From Pseudomonadota bacterium (GTDB lineage: Bacteria > Pseudomonadota > Alphaproteobacteria > Acetobacterales > Acetobacteraceae), in assembly GCA_021815835.1 (NCBI GenBank), contig JAKAZN010000136.1:1-6054 (forward strand): a stretch of DNA of 6,054 bases, in the 5' to 3' direction. The position numbers and the translations under genes are program-made. Below, one piece after another: positions 1 to 5,786 of this stretch (the first letter of the stretch is position 1; each line of letters opens with the position of its first letter). Under the pieces are notes generated by a model. That model was given only the letters and a program-made list of their open reading frames with translations, had not been told where the DNA came from and ran no database searches.

Positions 1-66
1 CCGACTGGTCTTACGGTATTTAATGCTAATCTTTCGGAACTCCATTTCTTGTGAAAGGGTGCGTAG
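1..66 (+). promoter_or_regulatory. Leader and ribosome-binding site of the TetR gene
   Basis: This short AT-leaning stretch precedes the regulator gene. AAAGGG at 54-59 lies 7 nt before the ATG and is an acceptable Shine-Dalgarno. A TAG stop (64-66) directly abuts the ATG in the same frame, so translation cannot start further upstream. GCTAAT at 25-30 could be a -10 element, but the bases 17-18 nt upstream of it (CCGACT region) are a poor -35, and the window begins there, so the promoter is unresolved. I see no copy here of the palindrome found at 5687-5708, so autoregulation through that motif is not supported within this window. Confidence 0.4.
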
Positions 67-789
67 ATGGCAAGTCATCCCACGGGCAAGCGGAAGCCTC
101 TCACCAGGGCGGAGCAGCGTGCCGCGACCCTCGAGCGATTGCTGGACGCCGCCGAGTATTTATTCTCCAAACACGGACTGAATGGGGTGACGCTGGGCGA
201 TGTGGCGCAGAAGGTCGGTGTGCACACCACCCTGATGCACTACTATTTCACCGACAAGCGGCGGCTCTTCGAGGCGGTGTTCGCGCGGCGGGCGGGAACG
301 AGCAGCAGCCGGAGACTGGATGCTCTGAACCGCTACGAGCGCGAGTGCGACGGCGCGCCGACCGTTGAAGGCGCATTGCGCGCATTCCTGGACACCGATC
401 TCGATCTGTATATCAGCGGCGGCGAAGGCTGGCGCAACGCCGCCGCATTCGCTTCGCAGGTGAGCAATTCCGCGGAGGGAGCCGCGATGATGGACCTGCA
501 CTTCGACCCATTGGTGCTGAAGCTGATCGGCATCCTCAGGAAGGCGCTGCCCGACTGTTCGGAGGCGGACATCTTCTGGGGCTACGATTTCATGTCCGGC
601 GCGTTCATGCACGTGCTCGGCCGCACGGGCCGCATCGATCGCCTGTCGAACGGTGTTTGCGAGTCGGAGGACTACGAGGCTGTCAAGGAGCGTCTGGCGA
701 CCTTCATGGCGGCCGGCTTCATCGCGCTGTGCGGCAGGTCCGGGTCGCCCGGCAAGAAGGCGGCGGCCCGGAGGAAGGGTGGCCGCTGA
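67..789 (+). CDS. TetR/AcrR-family transcriptional regulator
   Basis: A 240-residue one-component repressor type: an N-terminal DNA-binding domain plus a C-terminal all-helical ligand-binding and dimerisation domain. Residues about 20-70 carry the typical TetR pattern: 'LLDAAEYLFSKHGLNGVTL' (helix 1 and the turn into helix 2), then 'GDVAQKVGVHTTLMHYYF' (helix-turn-helix with the hallmark HYYF followed by DKRRLFEAV). Residues about 80-220 are family-variable and do not reveal the ligand. The last 16 residues are basic (GKKAAARRKGGR), possibly an unstructured DNA-contacting tail. Length is slightly above the usual 190-220. The gene is convergent with the esterase operon rather than divergent from it, so control of that operon is inferred from proximity only; the 22-bp palindrome at 5687-5708 is the best candidate operator. 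The family call is secure and the target is not. Confidence 0.93.
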   Translation: MASHPTGKRKPLTRAEQRAATLERLLDAAEYLFSKHGLNGVTLGDVAQKVGVHTTLMHYYFTDKRRLFEAVFARRAGTSSSRRLDALNRYERECDGAPTVEGALRAFLDTDLDLYISGGEGWRNAAAFASQVSNSAEGAAMMDLHFDPLVLKLIGILRKALPDCSEADIFWGYDFMSGAFMHVLGRTGRIDRLSNGVCESEDYEAVKERLATFMAAGFIALCGRSGSPGKKAAARRKGGR

Positions 790-810
790 GCGGACGCGGG
801 AACGGGCGGC

Positions 811-830
811 GGCTGGCGGCGCCGCGAGCC
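811..830. terminator. Possible bidirectional terminator or GC-rich palindrome between convergent genes
   Basis: In the 51-bp gap between the TetR stop (789) and the esterase A stop (841), bases 811-830 form a 20-bp near-palindrome: GGCTGGCGGC followed by GCCGCGAGCC, with one mismatched pair. It could fold into a stable hairpin in transcripts from either strand, which suits a convergent gene pair. There is no T-tract on either side, so this is not a canonical intrinsic terminator. In such GC-rich DNA, chance palindromes are also common. Confidence 0.3.
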
Positions 831-840
831 TCGTACGCTC

Positions 841-2484
841 CTATCGCGGGGGCGGCAGAACGGGCGCAGCGACTCCGATATTGGTGCCCCACTGTTGGTC
901 GCCGGCTCTGCGCCTTCTCCGCACCACCTCCTCGGTCAGCTTGTACATGCCGGGCATCAGCCTGGTTGCGACTTCGGGCTTCGCCGCGAAGCGCATGTAA
1001 CTCTCATGGGGCGCGAAGGGGGGCCAGTTCGGGTCGCCCGCGGCTTTGGGAATGCCCGTGCGCGCAAACGAAGTCCAGTACGAGATCATCGCCCGCGACA
1101 GCGCTTCTTCGGCGGGACCCTGAGCGCGGGGCCAGTTCGCCAGATGCGGCGCGTTGGGTCCGATGCGACCGAAGACATAGGGAATCTCGCTGGCATGGAA
1201 GGCGCGCAGCCCCTCGGCGCGCGCCGCCGGGTAGCCATGATCGAAGAAATAGAGATAGGAAGGCTCGCCCAACGCCGCTTCGTCGCGCACGATCCTTTCG
1301 GCGGCCCAGGCGAAGATGGCGTCACGCTCTGCGTCCATCATGCTGGTCCGTACGTCCGCCGGCGGATATAGCCGCAGGAACTCGGGCGCAAGATCGCCGT
1401 AGCGCGCGCGGATCTTCCTTGCGTACACGGCGCTCGAGGACGGCAGGGGCGGCAGGAAGCCGGGCAGGGTCTGAATCTCTCCGGCGTTGAATCCCATCAG
1501 GACCGGCACACGCGCCTCTTCCTTGAGGTCGAGAATGTCGACGACCTGGCGCGGCAATGCCCAGCCGTCGACGGTGCCGGCGGGGTCGTATCCCGCCTCG
1601 AGCGCCGCGTCGTTCAGCTTCGTGGCCTCCATCGCGCGCAGCCCCGCGAGACTGGTGGTGTGCAGATCCTTTGCGATCCGGGTGCCGATCGCTTCGGCCG
1701 CGGGCAATCCGTGGTCCGCCTTCTTCAATTCGGGCACCGAGGCGATGCCGAGGCTTTCGCCGATCGCCTTGGCGAAGAGCCCGCGCGCCAGCGGACTTGC
1801 GAGCAGGTAGCTGACGCTCACCCCGCCCGACGACTCGCCCATGATGGTGACGTTGTCGGGGTCGCCGCCGAAGGCGGCGACGTTCCGCTTGACCCATTTG
1901 AGCGCCGCGATCTGGTCCAGCAGGCCGTAGTTTCCGGACACGCCGTGCGGGGATTCCGCGCTCAGCGCCGGCAAAGCGAGCCAGCCGAGCGCGCCGAGGC
2001 GGTAATTCATCGACACGAATACGACGCCGTGCGCCGCGAAGTTACGGCCGTCGTAATAGGGCTCCCACGTACTGCCGAAGACGTACCCGCCGCCGTAGAT
2101 CCACACGATGACGGGTGCCTTGCGGGCGTGCGCCGGCGCCCAGACATTGAGGAAGAGACAGTCCTCACTGAAGTTCGGGATACGGTCGTCGTAGATGCTG
2201 TTGGCGGGCCAGGGCGGCTGGATGCAGCTGGCGCCGAAATGTCCCGCGTCGCGTACGCCCTTCCAACCGCGTGCCGCGACGGGCGGTCGCCATCGCAGGC
2301 GGCCCACGGGCGGCTGCGCGTAGGGAATTCCCTTGAAGGAGCGCACGCCCTGCGCGTCAGTGCGCCCGGCCAACGCGCCTTGCGCGATCGTCACGACGGG
2401 TCTGGGCGCGGATGGCGCCGCCATCGCGGTCAGCCAGGCGAACGAGATCGCGATCGTGAATGCAATCTCCCGTCTTCTGCTCAT
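841..2484 (-). CDS. Exported type B carboxylesterase (esterase A, distal gene of the operon)
   Basis: A 547-residue alpha/beta-hydrolase of the type B carboxylesterase (COesterase) family, hydrolysing carboxylic esters; normal family length. The start at 2484 is chosen because GGGAGGAGG lies 3 nt upstream and the next residues form a signal peptide (RRR, then a hydrophobic run to about Ala-20, cleavage near AMA-A at 22/23). The open frame continues further upstream only as a shadow inside esterase B. Active-site signature FGGDPDNVTIMGESSG is at 205-220. Inferred triad: Ser-218, Glu-336 (GFNAGE) and His-430 (FHASEIPYVFG). Oxyanion-loop glycines are 131-133 (IYGGGY). Cys-87 and Cys-109 (SEDCLFLNVW) match the conserved family disulfide, consistent with a periplasmic location. 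The usual Ala after the nucleophile is Ser-219. It is paralogous to the upstream esterase and lies 34 bp after it, so the two are probably co-transcribed. Substrate unknown. Confidence 0.95.
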   Translation of the reverse strand: MSRRREIAFTIAISFAWLTAMAAPSAPRPVVTIAQGALAGRTDAQGVRSFKGIPYAQPPVGRLRWRPPVAARGWKGVRDAGHFGASCIQPPWPANSIYDDRIPNFSEDCLFLNVWAPAHARKAPVIVWIYGGGYVFGSTWEPYYDGRNFAAHGVVFVSMNYRLGALGWLALPALSAESPHGVSGNYGLLDQIAALKWVKRNVAAFGGDPDNVTIMGESSGGVSVSYLLASPLARGLFAKAIGESLGIASVPELKKADHGLPAAEAIGTRIAKDLHTTSLAGLRAMEATKLNDAALEAGYDPAGTVDGWALPRQVVDILDLKEEARVPVLMGFNAGEIQTLPGFLPPLPSSSAVYARKIRARYGDLAPEFLRLYPPADVRTSMMDAERDAIFAWAAERIVRDEAALGEPSYLYFFDHGYPAARAEGLRAFHASEIPYVFGRIGPNAPHLANWPRAQGPAEEALSRAMISYWTSFARTGIPKAAGDPNWPPFAPHESYMRFAAKPEVATRLMPGMYKLTEEVVRRRRRAGDQQWGTNIGVAAPVLPPPR

Positions 2485-2496
2485 CGTCCTCCTCCC
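2485..2496 (-). promoter_or_regulatory. Strong Shine-Dalgarno deciding the start of esterase A
   Basis: Read on the minus strand, GGGAGGAGG (2496 to 2488) is followed by ACG and the ATG at 2484. It is the strongest ribosome-binding site in the window and gives esterase A its own initiation within the polycistron. It rules out the much longer open frame that continues upstream to 3075 in the same phase. Confidence 0.8.
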
Positions 2497-2518
2497 GCCT
2501 TCGCGCTCGTGCGCGGGC

Positions 2519-4201
2519 TCATCGACAGCGAGCGGACTTCGGCGGCAGCTTCGGCGAGCCGATGCCCACATTCCAGTTCCACGGGAGGTTCCCGGCCGCG
2601 ACGCGCCGGCAGACCACGTCTTCGTTGAGCCGGTACACGCCCGGCATGAGGTGTGTGCGCGGATGCGGCGCGTCCGTGAAGTCCATGTACGCGCCCGTGG
2701 CGCCGAACGCCGGCCAATCCGGGGCATCCGCCGCCTGCGGGCGGCCGCTGCGGGCGAAGCTGGTCCAGTAATCGAGCATCGCCTCGGACAGCGCCTCCTC
2801 TTGCGCTGTGGCAGGGTTCTTCGGCCACAGCGGCGGCGTCCCGTCGAGCGTGCCGAAGACATACGGGAGCTCACTGGCGTGAAATCCACGCAGGTGGGCC
2901 TCGTCGGCGGCCGGGTAACCGTGGTCGAAGAAATAAAGATAGGAAGGCAGACCGAGCGCGTTCTGCTCCCTGACGAGGCGCATCGCCGTCCAGCCGTAGA
3001 GCCCGTCGCGCGTGGCCGCCAGAATGCTCGCCTCCATGTCGTTGGCCGGATAGAGCCGCAGAAACTCCCCGGCAAAGCGCCCGTAGCGCTCCCGGATGAT
3101 CCTGCGGTAGTCCGCCGCGCTCGCCGGCGCGGGCGGGGCGAGATACATCAGGGAGCGGATCTCACCGCTGTTGAAACCGGCGAGGATCGGGACGTGCGCC
3201 TGATCACCCTTGTCGAAGGCGGTGATCATCTGCTCCGGCAGCACGTGGCCGTCGACGACGCCCCATGGCCAGAAATGGGCGGCCGCCGCGGCATCCGTCA
3301 GCTTCCTCGGATCCATGGACCGCAGGGCGGCGATGCTCGGCGCGTGGAGCGCGGCGGCGAGCTGCAGGCCGCTCTGCTCGGCGGCGGGCATGCCGTATCT
3401 GTTCCGCCGCAACGAGGGCATGGAGACCAGGTAGCCGCTCTCCGCAATGGCCTTGGCAAAGAGGCCGCGGGCTTCCGGCGAGACCATCAGATACATGACA
3501 CTCAGGGCACCGGCGGACTCGCCGGCGATGGTGACGTCGCCGGGGTCACCGCCGAAGCTTGCGATATTGCGCCGCACCCATTTCAGCGCCGCGATCTGAT
3601 CGAGCAGTCCGTAGTTGCCGGAGATGTGCTCGGGTGATTCGGCGCTCAATTGCGGCAGGGCCAGCCAGCCGAGCGCGCCGAGGCGATAGTTGATGGAGAC
3701 CACGATGACACCGTGCTCGGCGAGACGGGCGCCGTCATAGAGCGGATCGCGGCTGGCGCCGCCCCAAAGCGCGCCGCCATAGATCCAGAAGAAGACGGGA
3801 GCCTGGCGCGCATCGGCGGGCGCCCAGATGTTGAGCGTCAGGCAGTCCTCGCTCATGGGCATTGGCTCCTCGACGTAGACGCTCGCGAGCGTGTTGTCGG
3901 GCTGGAAACAGGCGGGCCCGAACGCGGTGGCATGCCGCACGCCGTGCCAGCGGGGCAGCGGCTCGGGCGGCCTCCAGCGCAACGCCCCGACCGGCGGCTG
4001 GGCGTACGGGATGCCCATGAAGACCCGCAGATTGCCCTCCATCAGTCCTTGCATCCTGCCGGCGGGCGGGTCGGCCATGGCGCCGAGCTCGGCTTGGGCC
4101 AGTGCCCGCGAGGCGGGGGTGCCCGTCGCATGGGACTGCGCGGTGACGAGGAGGCACGCGGCGAGACCGGCCAGGACGGCTGGAACCTTGAATCGGCTCA
4201 T
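2519..4201 (-). CDS. Exported type B carboxylesterase (esterase B, middle gene of the operon)
   Basis: A 560-residue type B carboxylesterase and close paralogue of the downstream esterase; shared blocks include GNYGLLDQIAALKWV and PSYLYFFDHGYPA. The signature FGGDPGDVTIAGESAG is at 216-231. Inferred triad: Ser-229, Glu-347 (GFNSGE) and His-441 (FHASELPYVFG). The oxyanion loop reads GGA (142-144) where the paralogue has GGG; both variants occur in the family. Cys-98 and Cys-120 (SEDCLTLNIW) fit the conserved disulfide; Cys-531 and Cys-559 are an extra C-terminal pair absent from the paralogue. The N-terminus (MSRFK, then a hydrophobic run to about residue 21) is a signal peptide, with cleavage likely near SHA-T (25/26). 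LAAC at 13-16 also resembles a lipobox. The start is the ATG at 4201, overlapping the permease stop as ATGA, which suggests translational coupling. A GGAG lies 10 nt upstream, inside the permease gene. Substrate unknown. Confidence 0.95.
   Translation of the reverse strand: MSRFKVPAVLAGLAACLLVTAQSHATGTPASRALAQAELGAMADPPAGRMQGLMEGNLRVFMGIPYAQPPVGALRWRPPEPLPRWHGVRHATAFGPACFQPDNTLASVYVEEPMPMSEDCLTLNIWAPADARQAPVFFWIYGGALWGGASRDPLYDGARLAEHGVIVVSINYRLGALGWLALPQLSAESPEHISGNYGLLDQIAALKWVRRNIASFGGDPGDVTIAGESAGALSVMYLMVSPEARGLFAKAIAESGYLVSMPSLRRNRYGMPAAEQSGLQLAAALHAPSIAALRSMDPRKLTDAAAAAHFWPWGVVDGHVLPEQMITAFDKGDQAHVPILAGFNSGEIRSLMYLAPPAPASAADYRRIIRERYGRFAGEFLRLYPANDMEASILAATRDGLYGWTAMRLVREQNALGLPSYLYFFDHGYPAADEAHLRGFHASELPYVFGTLDGTPPLWPKNPATAQEEALSEAMLDYWTSFARSGRPQAADAPDWPAFGATGAYMDFTDAPHPRTHLMPGVYRLNEDVVCRRVAAGNLPWNWNVGIGSPKLPPKSARCR
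4198..4201 (-). other. ATGA stop/start overlap (translational coupling)
   Basis: The permease stop TGA (4200-4198) and the esterase B start ATG (4201-4199) share bases in an ATGA on the minus strand. Such overlaps normally indicate co-transcription and re-initiation by the same ribosomes, so permease and esterase B are likely made in linked amounts. Confidence 0.85.
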
Positions 4202-5532
4202 CGGGCATTGACTCCAGTTGTGCGGCTCTCGCGTCTGAGGACGCGCGCCAGCGCGAGGAAGATCAGAATCGCGACGCCGTAGAACGGCGTCAGCGAGTAT
4301 AGGGCGATCTGCAGGGAATGCTCGGGATGGGCGGCGTGGAAGAAGTCGCTCGCGGCACCCACATAGGTCGGCCCGAAGCCCAGGCCGATGAAGTTCATGA
4401 TCAGAAGCAACAGCGCGCCCGACATCACGCGCTGATCGGGCCGCACCTCCTCCTGAACCAGCGCGACCGACGAGGACAGGTAGAAGAAGTTCAGGAACGC
4501 CGGCCCGGTGAGGAAGACCAATGCAAGCGGCCAGGTCGGCGCCCACACGAACGCCAGGTAGAAGGGGATCGCCAGTGCCAGTGACGCGGCGGGCACGAGC
4601 GCGTAGGCGGCCTTCGATCGCCGAGTGAGCCGGTCGATGACTCGCCCGGAGATCAGCATGCCCCCGCTCATCACGATGCCGACGAGGAGCGCGTACCAGA
4701 TGGCGATCTCATCCAGCGTCATGCCCTTCTCCCGCATGAGGAAGAGGCTGGTGAAATTCAACGTTCCATAGGTGACGAACTGCGTCGCGCCGCTCCCGAG
4801 GGCGGCCAGCAGGAGCGTGGGGCGCGAGAAGAACATCGCAAGGGTCTCCCGAAACCCCGACGGGCTCGCCGCGCCGCCGGGCTCATCGTCGAGACCGCCG
4901 CGTGGCGGCTCGCGCAGCAGCAGCCGGGCCGCGAGCGCCGCCAGGACTCCAGCGCCTCCCACGGCAATGAACGCGTCCCGCCAGTTGTACCTCGCGGCGA
5001 TGGCGGCCCCGAAGGCAATGCCCAGCGCCGCGCCGATCGGTGGCCCGATATTGTAGATGCCGAGCGCCTTGCCCCGCCGGCCGGGCGGGAAGAGGTCGGT
5101 GATGAGGGAATAGGAGGGTGGAACGCCGCCCGCCTCCCCGACGCCCACCGCCATGCGCGCGATGACGAGCTGCGAATAGCCGGTCGCCAGGCCGCACCAG
5201 GCGGTCGCGGCGCTCCAGATCGCGCAGGCCACCGACAGGACGTTGACCCTGTTGGTCCTGTCCGCCAGCCAACCGATCGGGATGGCGATGAAACAGTAGA
5301 AGACCGCGAAATAAAGGCCGCCGATGAGCCCGAGCTGCCCATCCGAGATATGCAGGGAGTCCTCGATGGGCTTGGCCAGGATGGCGAGGAGCGATCGGTC
5401 GAGAAAATTCAGGACATAGACGCCGCAGAGGACCGCGAGGGCGGTCCCGGCGCGGGGCCCCGGGGCGGCCCGCCGGGAGGCTCCCGCCTGACCGGTCCGG
5501 TCACCCGGCGCGGCGGGCTCGGGAGCGGCCAT
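4198..5532 (-). CDS. Spinster-like MFS transporter
   Basis: A 444-residue inner-membrane transporter of the major facilitator superfamily with about 12 hydrophobic segments in two halves, separated by a polar loop around residues 207-228. TM1 holds VYVLNFLDR (38-46), the Asp-Arg motif typical of the spinster (Spns) group. MFS motif A is GWLADRTNRVNVL (87-99). Residues 126-148 (RMAVGVGEAGGVPPSYSLITDLF region, with Glu-133) match the TM4 signature of the same group. Residues 1-30 are a Pro/Ala-rich cytoplasmic tail. An in-frame stop 24 nt upstream (5557-5559) leaves the ATG at 5532 as the first possible ATG start, although no clear Shine-Dalgarno precedes it. Being first in the operon and coupled to an esterase, it probably moves the ester or a hydrolysis product across the inner membrane. 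Direction and substrate are unknown. Confidence 0.94.
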   Translation of the reverse strand: MAAPEPAAPGDRTGQAGASRRAAPGPRAGTALAVLCGVYVLNFLDRSLLAILAKPIEDSLHISDGQLGLIGGLYFAVFYCFIAIPIGWLADRTNRVNVLSVACAIWSAATAWCGLATGYSQLVIARMAVGVGEAGGVPPSYSLITDLFPPGRRGKALGIYNIGPPIGAALGIAFGAAIAARYNWRDAFIAVGGAGVLAALAARLLLREPPRGGLDDEPGGAASPSGFRETLAMFFSRPTLLLAALGSGATQFVTYGTLNFTSLFLMREKGMTLDEIAIWYALLVGIVMSGGMLISGRVIDRLTRRSKAAYALVPAASLALAIPFYLAFVWAPTWPLALVFLTGPAFLNFFYLSSSVALVQEEVRPDQRVMSGALLLLIMNFIGLGFGPTYVGAASDFFHAAHPEHSLQIALYSLTPFYGVAILIFLALARVLRRESRTTGVNAR

Positions 5533-5682
5533 CGGTCGGGGATCGCCGCGGCGGCGTCAGGTCGCCGCGCGCGCGCACGGCATGGAGTGCATACAGGATC
5601 TGATTGTTAATTCTACTTGTCATGAAATAACCATGGAAGGACCGCGACAGAACAGCAAAATTCGCCGCAAACCCGAAAGCGC
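5533..5682 (-). other. About 150-nt 5' leader of the permease-esterase operon
   Basis: If the promoter at 5689-5717 is used, the minus-strand transcript begins near 5682 and has a roughly 150-nt untranslated leader. The upstream part (about 5590-5680) is AT-richer and holds no gene I can support. The part next to the permease is extremely GC-rich: it contains an alternating CG run (5566-5576) and a hairpin with 6-bp arms GCGGCG and CGCCGC (5551-5556 and 5563-5568) around a 6-nt loop, 18 nt before the ATG. No good Shine-Dalgarno is present, so structure may affect translation. No known riboswitch was recognised. Confidence 0.4.
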
Positions 5683-5686
5683 AGTG

Positions 5687-5708
5687 TCATTATCATCTAT
5701 GATAGTGA
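5687..5708. promoter_or_regulatory. 22-bp near-palindrome, probable operator
   Basis: TCATTATCAT and ATGATAGTGA are inverted repeats around a CT centre, with nine of ten pairs matching (six perfect pairs at the core). The site occupies most of the spacer and the -10 of the minus-strand promoter, where a bound repressor would block polymerase. Size and symmetry suit a TetR-family dimer site. The AT-rich GATAATGA-like content also resembles a degenerate Fur box, which would be plausible beside a TonB-dependent receptor. Which protein binds cannot be decided from sequence. Confidence 0.6.
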
Positions 5709-5717
5709 ACTTGACAA
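5689..5717 (-). promoter_or_regulatory. Sigma70-like promoter for the permease-esterase operon
   Basis: Read on the minus strand, TTGTCA (5717-5712) and GATAAT (5694-5689) each match the sigma70 consensus at five of six bases and are separated by exactly 17 nt. This is the best promoter in the window. It points toward the permease at 5532, and the predicted transcript start is near 5682. Confidence 0.6.
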
Positions 5718-5739
5718 CCGGCCGGCGAGCTGAGAGTCT
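5711..5739 (+). promoter_or_regulatory. Tentative promoter for the TonB-dependent receptor
   Basis: TTGACA at 5711-5716 is a perfect -35 on the plus strand, but the base positions 17 nt downstream (GAGTCT, 5734-5739) are a poor -10. If used, transcription would start about 40 nt before the receptor ATG. The -35 shares its bases with the -35 of the opposite promoter, and the palindrome lies just upstream. An activator or an alternative sigma factor may be needed. Confidence 0.3.
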
Positions 5740-5786
5740 TCGCCCACGGCATCATCGGGTGGTAACAGATAATCAGGGGGGTTCCG

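Noticed and set aside
160..612. Minus-strand open frame opposite the TetR gene
   Set aside because: Complementary shadow of a clear TetR coding region, with no domain of its own.
2485..3075. Upstream extension of esterase A to give a 744-residue protein
   Set aside because: The added segment is the out-of-frame shadow of the esterase B 3' end, is Arg/Ser/Thr-rich without family similarity, and would bury the signal peptide and strong Shine-Dalgarno at 2484.
1660..3637. Long plus-strand open frames (for example 1660-2628 and 2333-3637) antisense to the esterases
   Set aside because: They lie opposite strongly supported genes in high-GC DNA where stops are rare on the other strand; the translations are Arg/Gly/Ala-rich with no recognisable domain.
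4202..4546. Upstream extension of esterase B to 675 residues
   Set aside because: It overlaps the well-supported permease in another frame; the internal Met at 4201 starts a signal peptide and sits in an ATGA overlap.
5566..5576. Alternating CG run as a Z-DNA or replication-related signal
   Set aside because: Only 11 bp in very GC-rich DNA; expected by chance and nothing else nearby supports it.
5768..5773. GATAAT as a -10 for the receptor on the plus strand
   Set aside because: No -35 lies at 16-18 nt upstream, and it is so close to the ATG that the ribosome-binding site would fall at or before the transcript start.
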